Below the pieces are notes generated by a model. It saw only the letters and a program-made list of their open reading frames with translations, did no database searches and had not been told where the DNA came from. A stretch of DNA of 64,000 nt from Vibrio artabrorum (GTDB lineage Bacteria; Pseudomonadota; Gammaproteobacteria; Enterobacterales; Vibrionaceae): the NCBI RefSeq assembly GCF_024347295.1, contig NZ_AP025459.1, positions 744,001 to 808,000 on the forward strand, given 5' to 3'. A program made the translations under genes and the position numbers. Of the stretch, positions 54,552-63,262 are shown one piece after another (position 1 is the first letter of the stretch; each line of letters opens with the position of its first letter).

Positions 54552-56974
54552 CCGCCCCCCTTAGGTTTATATTGCCGCATTTTGTTCGTGATAATGACAT
54601 CCCATTTTTCTACTGATGCCCAGAAACCATGAGTATGGTTAGCAGCATTGTAATGCTTGACTTTTTTTTGCATTCGCCGTTGTACTTCTACCGAAGTACT
54701 TATCGAGCACAATGAGAATTCGCCTAAAGTATTCTGCCCACGCTTGTAGTGATTCATTTTCTGATTGAGTTCGCTCTGTTGAAAATCACCATGGGGCTCT
54801 AATGCTATTTGGATAATTTGATGTGCGCATAAGTGACGAAAACTACCAGGGTCAATTGGTGCGAGGTATCTCTCACTTAATCGACTAATGACTTGAGGAG
54901 ACATCGCTTGCCACTGGTCATCAATCAGCACAGACAAACAGGGGGCGTGAGAAGGGCAATAATGAGGCCTGAGATTTTGAGAAAATTTCTGATAGTCTTG
55001 CAGCAATCCTGATAACTCTTCAGATAATATAAGTAGTCTTCTTTCTTCATTATGGTGTACTCGTTTATCTTGCACTACCATGATGCCCGCACTCCAGGCG
55101 CAGTTTTTATCGAGGGGGTAAGGGGCTTTTACGGGGCGCAGTGCAAGCTCAACCGCAGTGCGAATATGCAAGTACAATCCAATCCGTTGTGAGCAGTCAG
55201 TGTCAGAGATTTGTCTATCTTGGCTTTCTATTGGTGAGAGTAATGCTTCAAATAAGTCTCGAAAAAGCGTATCTCTGAGAGTAATCGCACTGCCGATCTG
55301 CTGATGAAAAGTGTCATTAAGAGTCGAACCACTGTCTGTTTGTGAAGACCATCCAAGCTCATTAGGTACGCCAACAAGCGTTATAAAATGAAACCAATGC
55401 CGATTAAGCAAAGATGAAAACGCGGATGTTTCAACATTCACATAGTGCATGAGTACGCTGCCATTTTGATTCAAGTAGTCGCTCCACACCGAAGGCAATG
55501 ATTGTGCATAAAAGTGCTGAAAGGCATGGAATAGAGCATTTGGGGTTACTTTAAAAGGGAAGGTTGGTTTGCTTTCTTTTATTAAAGTTGAGAGCCATTT
55601 ATTTTGTTCACTAGCAGATCGAGCAAGCGCCGAATCAAGTGAGATGTTGTGTCGCTTATTTGCGGGCAATGTTCGTAATATCAGATTCAACAGCGTCCCT
55701 AAAGGCCAAGGAAGTTTGAGTTCAATATAAGTTTGGTTTGAGTAATACTGTTTGGCTCCCTGTGGGGCTTGCTTACCCTTGAATAAGTGGCGAGTAGATA
55801 ATCGAAGTGAGGATGCACAGTCTCCTTTTTTATCAAGGATGTAGGTAATAGAGGTGTCTTCTGGTGAGTCTCCGAGTTTATTGGCTTGATTGAATAATAT
55901 GGGATTGAATTTGATGTTCCCTAACAATAACCGTAAGAAAAATAGAAACCAACAAATACGATCTTCCTCGGTAAGCCGATTGAGTTGATTCGTAAAAAGT
56001 TCGGGGCAATGATGAGTTAGCCAGCATTGCAATTCGCTCGGTGTTAGTGCTGCCATACTCATTGGCAGTTTTTGGTTGTTCCGAGCAATAGCGTTCTCAA
56101 CTCCAACTCGATGAAATTGATAGTGTCTTTTTGCTTGATCGTGGGTTAATGAAGGTGAGCCTTTGAATGTGGGATCGTCTAATTCATAAAAAGCACTTTT
56201 TTCATTGCCATCTCTATCTACAGGGGTACAAACAGTGATTGATTGACCCAGCGCTGTCGTCATGTTGTCTTTGTATTCATTGTCACTTTTATATGGGTGG
56301 TATGGTTTCCGTTTTCGAGTTGGGTGAGGTGGGGAAATAAAATAGTGACTGAACCTACGCAGTTCAGGGGATGAGCGGCATAAGTTTGACAGTTCAATTT
56401 GAGACAGCTCTTTAATGTCACTTAATATGACGGTATCTTCTTGAGATAATGTTCGCCTCGCATTATCAAAGTCCAATAATTGTTCATAAGTCAGATTTTC
56501 CATGCAGAGTTGCAAGCGTGCTAGCAGCCAGAGCCAAGTATTCTTTTGCCCTTCATCTGGTATGGAGTGGATAAAAAGCAGTGTGCTGTAGAGTGGGTAG
56601 TCGGTGAGGTGTGTATTTAGTTCAGACCTCTTAGCATTGCATGGAATAGTTCTGATATCTTGATTATTAATAGACATGCAATGGCATAGTTCATCAATGC
56701 AATTTTTTAATAGGTATAGTCGATTCTGTTGCAACTGGTTAGGGTGATTTGTAAGTTGAACATGGATATCTAACCAGCGATAGATAATGCTCTTATAAGA
56801 GTCGATAAAGCGAATACTGGCAGGAGTAGGGCACAGTTGCCATAAATAATTGAGACCTATTCGCCTATGTTCTATGTGCAGAGTGCTTGCAAACTCTGGA
56901 GATAGGAAGTCTAGATAGACTCCTGATTGGGTTAAATCGACTGGAAATACGTTAGATTGTTGTAGAAACCACAT
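54545..56974 (-). CDS. Large recombinase-like partner protein (809 residues)
   Basis: No clear known domain up to about residue 580. Then LYLHIRTAVELALRPVKAPY (about 600-620) resembles the first recombinase Arg box, GSFRHLCAHQI and MNHYKRGQNTLGEFS (about 711-754) an HxxR-like box. A final tyrosine was not placed, so it may be catalytically altered. The same size class and coupling as the 970-residue protein suggest that the two work together, as paired tyrosine recombinases do in Tn554-type and related elements. It starts 13 bases after the upstream gene. Confidence 0.65.
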   Translation of the reverse strand: MWFLQQSNVFPVDLTQSGVYLDFLSPEFASTLHIEHRRIGLNYLWQLCPTPASIRFIDSYKSIIYRWLDIHVQLTNHPNQLQQNRLYLLKNCIDELCHCMSINNQDIRTIPCNAKRSELNTHLTDYPLYSTLLFIHSIPDEGQKNTWLWLLARLQLCMENLTYEQLLDFDNARRTLSQEDTVILSDIKELSQIELSNLCRSSPELRRFSHYFISPPHPTRKRKPYHPYKSDNEYKDNMTTALGQSITVCTPVDRDGNEKSAFYELDDPTFKGSPSLTHDQAKRHYQFHRVGVENAIARNNQKLPMSMAALTPSELQCWLTHHCPELFTNQLNRLTEEDRICWFLFFLRLLLGNIKFNPILFNQANKLGDSPEDTSITYILDKKGDCASSLRLSTRHLFKGKQAPQGAKQYYSNQTYIELKLPWPLGTLLNLILRTLPANKRHNISLDSALARSASEQNKWLSTLIKESKPTFPFKVTPNALFHAFQHFYAQSLPSVWSDYLNQNGSVLMHYVNVETSAFSSLLNRHWFHFITLVGVPNELGWSSQTDSGSTLNDTFHQQIGSAITLRDTLFRDLFEALLSPIESQDRQISDTDCSQRIGLYLHIRTAVELALRPVKAPYPLDKNCAWSAGIMVVQDKRVHHNEERRLLILSEELSGLLQDYQKFSQNLRPHYCPSHAPCLSVLIDDQWQAMSPQVISRLSERYLAPIDPGSFRHLCAHQIIQIALEPHGDFQQSELNQKMNHYKRGQNTLGEFSLCSISTSVEVQRRMQKKVKHYNAANHTHGFWASVEKWDVIITNKMRQYKPKGGGC

Positions 56975-56987
56975 AGCAATCTTCCGT

Positions 56988-57548
56988 TCATTTTTTAGTG
57001 TTATTTGAAGGTATTTGTCGCGTCACTTTTTGCCACGTGAAATCGCCGGAGTGGATATGTGCTTCTGGAGATATTTCTTGTGATTCAGTTAATTGCTTAT
57101 GATGCCGACGCAGCAAACTACGCTCACAATTTATTAGTTGGGCCCACTGTTTTTGGTTTAAGAAGGGAGAGTAGTCACTGTTGATTTGCTCTTTCCGTTT
57201 TTGTTCGAGTCCATAGAGATCTTTATTATTTATGGAAGACAGGTGTTTAAGGATGAGTCGTGTATAGATATGTTGGTTAACTTCAGCGATGCTATTGACT
57301 ACTTCAACAGTGATAGAGACTATTTGCGTTTCTGGATAATGAGAACGAAGCCAGAGGAGTTCATCGAGGTACTCGACAGGGTAGAGTTTTCTTCTGTATT
57401 GAACGACTTTTATTGGGCTTATGCAGGCGATAAGGCAGTCTAAAACATGCGGATGTGCAGTAAGGTGATTCAAGTAACGAGCGATTTCATCATGTGGATA
57501 TATCTCAGTCTGGATGTTGATTTTTTTTAATGAGATTGCCGTTACCAT
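56988..57548 (-). CDS. ParB/HTH-like DNA-binding protein, first gene of the recombinase operon
   Basis: 186 residues from the ATG at 57548 (AGGTGGGG before it; a GTG seven codons earlier is possible). Segment VVQYRRKLYPVEYLDELLWL with VSITVEVV resembles a ParB N-terminal (ParBc) strand pattern, and FLNQKQWAQLINCERSLLRR a helix-turn-helix. Likely binds DNA and regulates or assists recombination. Family not established. Confidence 0.6.
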   Translation of the reverse strand: MVTAISLKKINIQTEIYPHDEIARYLNHLTAHPHVLDCLIACISPIKVVQYRRKLYPVEYLDELLWLRSHYPETQIVSITVEVVNSIAEVNQHIYTRLILKHLSSINNKDLYGLEQKRKEQINSDYSPFLNQKQWAQLINCERSLLRRHHKQLTESQEISPEAHIHSGDFTWQKVTRQIPSNNTKK

Positions 57549-57845
57549 AAATGCCCCACCTAACCGCACAGTGTTATGTAACGTTTATGTTACCAGACTT
57601 ATTTATGAGACGTAAAGGTTTTTGGTTGAAATTTAACCGCAATGAAAGAGGGAGGACTGTTAAAAACAGAGTTTTTCAGTTAAGCAACGTTTTAATTATG
57701 CAGCATAAATGCAACATTATAAGTCAGGTTTTTGCTTAACATTTAAGATTTTTGTTTTAAATTTATCGCCCCAAATTCGCCCCAAATAGAGGTTGTTTTA
57801 TAGCAAGCTATTGAAATTAAATTACTTTTTTTCTTGGTTCGTAAA
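57549..57845. other. AT-rich end region of the recombinase element
   Basis: Upstream region of the operon, with TTAAC/TAAC tracts and a tandem GCCCCAAATTC-GCCCCAAAT (57768-57787). The first ten bases recur at 58076-58085, on the other side of the tdh fragment. Such repeats are candidates for recombinase sites. No gene seen. Confidence 0.45.
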
Positions 57846-58001
57846 ATGTTCGAAACTTGGTACAAGATGGCTTCACTAATCCAGTCAGGTCTAGATCTAA
57901 CGCCAATCATTACTCACCACTACAAAGTGGACGACTTCCAGAAAGGCTTCGACATGATGCGTTCTGGTATGTCAGGCAAAGTCATTCTTGATTGGGAATA
58001 G
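57846..58001 (+). pseudogene. tdh: 3' end of L-threonine 3-dehydrogenase
   Basis: 51 codons: [51 protein letters not shown], stop. This agrees almost residue by residue with the end of E. coli Tdh. The rest of tdh is not upstream; instead AT-rich element DNA precedes. The fragment marks the place where a mobile element entered the 3' part of tdh, or where it carries a copy of that end. Confidence 0.9.
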
Positions 58002-58134
58002 CGCTAAAATAGTAGACGGTTTAGCTCTCTATTGACGTTCAAAAACAGTTAAATGTTAAAATTAGCCTCAATTTAGCCCCAAATTGCCCTAAGGTTGTTG
58101 GAGGTTAAAATGGGGCTTTTATGTTTATATTTGA

Positions 58135-58655
58135 GTTGGTTAGAACGGCGATGGTATGGGTAAAGCGAGAAGAAGATAATCTAATTAGGCAGAGTACAGT
58201 AAGGCTCTGTACAAACGAGGTTCGGTTAGGTTCTGGGTAGATGACTCGGACCCGTCATGGTGAGCGCATTATAGGCTTCCAGTACTCAGGTACAGCGATT
58301 GAAATCGCCTTGGTGGTTAAGGATACTTAAGTGTGCCTTAAGGCTTTGTCGACTCGACGGACCTCAAAGTCTTTGGTTCATGGAAAGTGAAAAAGCATAG
58401 TGCAAAAAACGCAGAACATGCGCAAATTGCACTTAGCTGTTGATGTCGACAACTATGAAACTATCAGTGTTGAAGTTAGCCATTGTCAATGGTGGCAATA
58501 GTGTGAAGTGCATACTACCTACATTACCCAACACACTACGCAGAAAGGTCACCACCGTCTCTGTCTATGGAGCATATGATACCAAACATTACCACGAGAC
58601 TTTGGAAAAGAAAGGTTGTATCCCGTTGATACCGCCTCGAAAGAATACAGCCCTA
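58135..58655 (+). pseudogene. Decayed IS5 type 2 copy
   Basis: Follows the type 2 transposase from ATGGGTAAAGCGAGAAG (58157) through VKKHSAKNAEH... to GAYDTKHYHETLEKKGCIPL and IPPRKN, with many stops and frameshifts. It ends at the 3' end of the porin gene. Confidence 0.85.
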
Positions 58656-59732
58656 TTAGAAATAGTACTTTAAGCGTAAGCGTGTGCCCAAATCATTAGC
58701 ACTTTTTTCTGTATCATTTTGAGAGTATTGAGAATAATAAGCACCTAAGTAGGTATCAAAATTATCAAATCCTAGCACCTGTTTGAATTCATATGACGTA
58801 TAAAAGGTATCAAGTGAACCAGATGGTCTATTTAATATACCATTCTTATTAACATCATTTATGCCCTTAATATAGCCCAAACCAAATCCATATACTGTAG
58901 TATTAACTCCTATAGAGCGGTCTGTTTCATCTTCAGCATTCATTTGAGCATAGTTAGCTAGTACTGAAAAGTTATCTGTAGAATAACCTGTCGTTACACC
59001 AAAACCAATTCGTTTGCCGATGTCTTTACCATTAACGACGATAGTGTCTGAAAGCACTTGGGCTTCCATACCTCCTGAAATGGTGAAGCCTTCATTTGTG
59101 TATGTAACTACAGGACGAACATACAGAGAATCATCAATTGTTGTTTTTGTTATGTCTGCGATATCAGAGCGTTTGCCAAACACAGTAGAAACTTCAACTG
59201 TAATATTCTCAAAATATTGAGTTATCATTATTTGCCCCGCTTCTTTTGCTCGACCGCGTCCTTCTTTCATTTCATAAAGATAGAAATTTGGTGTCAAAAT
59301 TGAATTGTCTGCAGCATCACCTGCATTATTGACAAAAATATCCTGCCCTTTAGGGAATAGGTCGGCGGCTTCAAAACGTCCCACTTTAAAATCAGTGTTA
59401 TTTCGTGACAGGTTTAGCCACACATCATCGACTCCGACTTCACCTTCGGTATTATACGTAGGATTAAACTTGAATGATAAAGTATTAGATCCAAGCGTTT
59501 TTTCTCCCTCAACTGCAAAAGATATACGACCGTCCTGATTGAAACTTGTACCTGGGTCAGTTACTTTTAATCCATTTTCTGTATCAGTTTTTCTAGCGTT
59601 AAAGTTTAATTCGACATCACCACTAAAAGTAACTTGTCCGCCTTTTGCATAATCAAGAGTCGTGCCTGCTGCATAACTTGATGAGGCTAGAATAATAGAA
59701 CTAGTTAATAAACTTAATTTCACTGCTTTCAT
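58656..59732 (-). CDS. Outer-membrane porin, probably for oligosaccharides
   Basis: 358 residues, signal peptide ending SSYA. The body has alternating amphipathic beta strands (VTFSGDVELNFNAR, ISFAVEGEKTLGSNTLSFKF, FTISGGMEAQVLSD, FDTYLGAYYSQYSQ) and the C-terminal LRLKYYF with terminal Phe needed for BAM insertion. This is the form of general or sugar-specific 16-strand porins. In front of the GPH symporter and uxu genes it probably admits oligouronides. A CRP site lies 135 bp upstream of the start. The decayed IS5 touches its stop. Confidence 0.85.
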   Translation of the reverse strand: MKAVKLSLLTSSIILASSSYAAGTTLDYAKGGQVTFSGDVELNFNARKTDTENGLKVTDPGTSFNQDGRISFAVEGEKTLGSNTLSFKFNPTYNTEGEVGVDDVWLNLSRNNTDFKVGRFEAADLFPKGQDIFVNNAGDAADNSILTPNFYLYEMKEGRGRAKEAGQIMITQYFENITVEVSTVFGKRSDIADITKTTIDDSLYVRPVVTYTNEGFTISGGMEAQVLSDTIVVNGKDIGKRIGFGVTTGYSTDNFSVLANYAQMNAEDETDRSIGVNTTVYGFGLGYIKGINDVNKNGILNRPSGSLDTFYTSYEFKQVLGFDNFDTYLGAYYSQYSQNDTEKSANDLGTRLRLKYYF

Positions 59733-59866
59733 TTTATACTTCCTGTTTATATTAAATGCGATTAACTTAAGGCTTTGATGCCTAATTCAAATTGAAGGGA
59801 GGTGCGTATTCATTACACCAAAGGTTAACGAATCTCAATGTGCTTTATTTTTGACAGACACGCTCT

Positions 59867-59882
59867 GTGTGATGCTAATCAC
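59867..59882. promoter_or_regulatory. Candidate CRP site upstream of porin
   Basis: TGTGATGCTAATCACC matches TGTGA-N6-TCACA with one mismatch. Confidence 0.6.
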
Positions 59883-59977
59883 CTTTGTGTGTTTTTAACG
59901 CGTGTTAAATATCTCTATCGATCTCCTGTTTTATACCGTTTTACAAAAGCTAGCGAGCCAACAAAAAACTATTTAAA

Positions 59978-60345
59978 TGAAGATTCGCATACTAGCGCTT
60001 GCACACTTTAAAGAAGGCCACTCGCGTACTCAAATTGCCAAATATCTTCTAGTTAACTGAACCAGTGCGAATAAATGAGGTAACCTTTTTTTGAAGAAGG
60101 TTTGGAAGGACTTCAAGAGAAAGCCCGCGCAGTTAGATGTTCCTACTTCAATGAAGAACAACGACAACAACTCAGCGAATTTATAAAGAAAGAAGCCTAA
60201 TCACCTTCTGGCGGGTGTCTTGTCGATAGCGATATACATGACTATATCGTTAAACACTACCACCCTAATTCCATCTATTATCTCCTCGACCACATTAGGT
60301 TTTCTTGGATAACTTCTCGTTCAAAACACACTCGGGCTTATATTC
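59978..60345 (+). pseudogene. IS630-family transposase N-terminal remnant
   Basis: KIRILALAHFKEGHSRTQIA, GLEGLQEKARA, QLSEFIKKEA, DSDIHDYIVKHYHPNSIYYL and FSWITSRSKH follow, block by block, the N-terminal half of the IS630 transposase at 30388. Stops and frameshifts interrupt; the DDE half is absent. Confidence 0.82.
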
Positions 60346-60353
60346 AGGGATAT

Positions 60354-61922
60354 CTATATTGTTTTAAGTTCGACTTTTTCTTGTATATTTTCTGAGTGAT
60401 CAACAAATAAAGTATTATTCCCCCAAACTTCTTCATATTTATATCCAGTTAGATCTTCAACCACAGTGCGACTTTCATCTGTAACATCAGCCATTGAACC
60501 ACCACTTTTCAAACGGTCAATCTCAGAGATAAGTATGCTATGTGTATGCTTATTTAGGTTATATTTGAAAACTGTAAATAACGCGACGAATAAGCCACCC
60601 ACGACGCCAACACAAAGTATCCATGCCATCATAGTATTCAATGATTCTGGTTGTGCACTTGAGTTTTTCACTAGCCCACCTAAATCAAGCAATACCCCTA
60701 ATAACATCATGCTTAGTGCTTGGGTAAATTTTCTCATCAATGTCATGAATCCCGCATAAGTCCCTTCACGACGCTGTTTGGTTACAACCTCATCAACATC
60801 AGGAATAAATGAGTATAAGCTCCATGGTAAGAAATAAAGAGGACCTTTAAACACCACAAAGAATACCGTAGTAATAGATATAATGGTCGTCATCATAGTT
60901 GAATCGAAGTCGGTATAAGAAAGCAATGTAATTATAATAATGGATAATAATACTACTCCATAGCAGATCGTAAACATCTTTCTTGGACCTAACTTAATTA
61001 AGAACCATGCTGATAAAAAACCTAGAGGTAAAGATATAAAACCACCTAAAGCCATGCTGTCTGCGACTACCACTTTATTTAAATTAAGTGAATATAGAAC
61101 CCAAAAAACAAATATCCCACCGAATAAATCTAATGCCGTAAAAGAGCTAATGTAAATGACGAGATGTTGACGCCACGCTCGGATTTTTAATGTGGAAAAT
61201 GATTCATATATAGTTGATTTGATCAGTTGCCAAGCAACACCTTTTTTAGATTTATCTATATTTAACCTAGAAACCTCTTCAATGTTACATGTCTCATCTA
61301 TATCACTACGTTCCCATGTGCATAGATAAGTAACAAGAAATGCTATTGCAAATATAATGCTAAATATAATTGCGTTATAGAAAAAGACGTCTGGGTCATG
61401 TTCACCTAAGTATTTGAATAGCTGTCCTGGAATAAAGTTTGCTAATGTATATGCTAATCCAGCCCAGATAAATCGCCAGTTAGCCATGTATGAACGACTA
61501 TTAAAGTCTGTTGTCATTTCAGTTGGCAGTGTTTCCCAAGGAATTAAAACCATAGTTGCAACAGTTTCTATTGCTATGATCATTAACAAATAATAAAGAT
61601 AGGGCATGTCAGTAACCCAAAGTGCAGCATAAATAGGCACTAAAGGTATTGCTAGCAATAAGAAAAAACGTCTACGCCCGAAGCGACGGCCTAGTCGAGT
61701 CATACCAAATTTATCAGATATCATCCCCATGATTGGATTTAAACCAGCATCAAGAATTCTTGAAATAGCAAAAATTGATGCTGCTTGTGTTGCGGATAAC
61801 CCAGCATAAGTAGTTAAAAAAATCATGTACCAAGCAGAAATAACAGCAAATGCTCCACTGCCAAATAAGTCGGTCATACCATAACCGACATAGGTTAACT
61901 TATTGAACTTTTTCTTCTTCAT
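60354..61922 (-). CDS. GPH-family (MelB-type) cation symporter
   Basis: 522 residues from ATG 61922 (a TTG five codons earlier also possible), 12 membrane segments. GPH signatures: YGMTDLFGSGAF, LNPIMGMISDKFG, RRFGRRRFFLLLAIPLVPIY. The family imports glycosides, pentosides and hexuronides with Na+ or H+. Divergent from uxuA with a CRP site between, and near the porin, so uptake of glucuronate or glucuronides is likely. Confidence 0.88.
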   Translation of the reverse strand: MKKKKFNKLTYVGYGMTDLFGSGAFAVISAWYMIFLTTYAGLSATQAASIFAISRILDAGLNPIMGMISDKFGMTRLGRRFGRRRFFLLLAIPLVPIYAALWVTDMPYLYYLLMIIAIETVATMVLIPWETLPTEMTTDFNSRSYMANWRFIWAGLAYTLANFIPGQLFKYLGEHDPDVFFYNAIIFSIIFAIAFLVTYLCTWERSDIDETCNIEEVSRLNIDKSKKGVAWQLIKSTIYESFSTLKIRAWRQHLVIYISSFTALDLFGGIFVFWVLYSLNLNKVVVADSMALGGFISLPLGFLSAWFLIKLGPRKMFTICYGVVLLSIIIITLLSYTDFDSTMMTTIISITTVFFVVFKGPLYFLPWSLYSFIPDVDEVVTKQRREGTYAGFMTLMRKFTQALSMMLLGVLLDLGGLVKNSSAQPESLNTMMAWILCVGVVGGLFVALFTVFKYNLNKHTHSILISEIDRLKSGGSMADVTDESRTVVEDLTGYKYEEVWGNNTLFVDHSENIQEKVELKTI

Positions 61923-62014
61923 AATCTCGCTCTGCAATTTATGTTTAAATTATTTTCAATCGATAAGTTATTTATCTTATAGAACGAGAATATATTCATG
62001 TACCCAGTTGTTGC

Positions 62015-62030
62015 TGTGATGGTAATCACG
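62015..62030. promoter_or_regulatory. Candidate CRP site between GPH symporter and uxuA
   Basis: TGTGATGGTAATCACG matches the CRP consensus with one mismatch, in the divergent region (93 bp from one start and 156 bp from the other). Confidence 0.6.
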
Positions 62031-62185
62031 TAAATCATTTATGGTAATAAATCATAAAAGCGATGTTAAAAATATGAATTCTTAAGGTGTTTCATTATTC
62101 GTTACAATTAACACATAGGTTTTAACTAGTTGAAAAATGTAAAACCTCAGTTTACTAATTAAACGTGATATTAAGGATGTAGCAT

Positions 62186-63262
62186 ATGAAAATGAATTTT
62201 CGCTGGTACGGTGAAGGCAATGATGAAATAAGTTTAGACAAAGTAAAACAAATCCCAGGTGTCGAAGGCATTGTTTGGTCATTACATGATATGGCGGCTG
62301 GGGAGTTGTGGCCCGAAGAGAAGGTGAAGCAAGCCATTAACTATATCCAGCAGCATGGTTTTAATGCCGATGTGGTTGAAAGTGTTAACATTCACGAAGA
62401 CATAAAGCTAGGCTTAGGATCACGAGACCAATACATTGAAAAATATAAAGAAACATTACGGTTACTTGGTAAATATGGAGTAAAAGTTGTTTGTTATAAC
62501 TTTATGCCTGTTTTCGATTGGACACGAAGTGATTTATATAAAGACCTACCTGATGGTTCAAATGCGTTATTTTTTGAAAAAAGCAAGATATCTAAAATAG
62601 ACCCGATTGAACTTATCGAAGATATGGCTAAAAATACTGATGTCACCATGCCTGGTTGGGAGCCGGAACGACTATCTCATTTACGAGAAACTTTCAAAAA
62701 ATATGAAGGGTTTACCGCGGAAGATTTATGGTCAAATCTGAAACACTTTTTACAAGAAATAATCCCTGTTGCTGAAGAGTCAGGGATAAAAATGGCTATT
62801 CACCCTGACGATCCTGCATTTCCAATCTTTGGCTTACCTAGAATTATTACCAACAAGGAAAATATTGGCCGATTCCTAAAGTTGGTCGATAATCCACATA
62901 ACGGTCTGACAATTTGTACGGGCTCACTTGGCTCTATTGCTAATGACTTAGTTGATATTATTGATAGTTTCCATGATCGTATTCACTTTATGCACATTAG
63001 AAATGTCAAACGCTTCGACAACGGGGACTTCATTGAAAGTTCACACCGTACTTGTGATGGATCTGTTGATATCACAGGTGTCGTTCGAGTACTGCATAAA
63101 CATAACTATGAAGGCTATGTAAGACCGGATCATGGTCGTCATATTTGGGGTGAGGAACAATGGTCTCGTCCGGGATATGGTTTATATGACCGAGCACTCG
63201 GCATCATGTACATCCATGGCACTTGGGACTCGTTAGAGCAATTAAAAGGTGAAAAGGCATGA
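62186..63262 (+). CDS. uxuA: Mannonate dehydratase UxuA
   Basis: 358 residues; shorter than E. coli UxuA (394) and like the Bacillus-type length. Xylose-isomerase-like fold, with conserved FRWYGEGNDEISLDKVKQIP, VWSLHDMAAGELW, IHPDDPAFPIFGLPRI, FMHIRNVKRF, YVRPDHGRHIWGE: His, Asp and Cys metal-site blocks present. It dehydrates D-mannonate to KDG, so its product goes to KdgK (9033-9962). The stop overlaps the uxuB start (ATGA). Confidence 0.95.
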   Translation: MKMNFRWYGEGNDEISLDKVKQIPGVEGIVWSLHDMAAGELWPEEKVKQAINYIQQHGFNADVVESVNIHEDIKLGLGSRDQYIEKYKETLRLLGKYGVKVVCYNFMPVFDWTRSDLYKDLPDGSNALFFEKSKISKIDPIELIEDMAKNTDVTMPGWEPERLSHLRETFKKYEGFTAEDLWSNLKHFLQEIIPVAEESGIKMAIHPDDPAFPIFGLPRIITNKENIGRFLKLVDNPHNGLTICTGSLGSIANDLVDIIDSFHDRIHFMHIRNVKRFDNGDFIESSHRTCDGSVDITGVVRVLHKHNYEGYVRPDHGRHIWGEEQWSRPGYGLYDRALGIMYIHGTWDSLEQLKGEKA

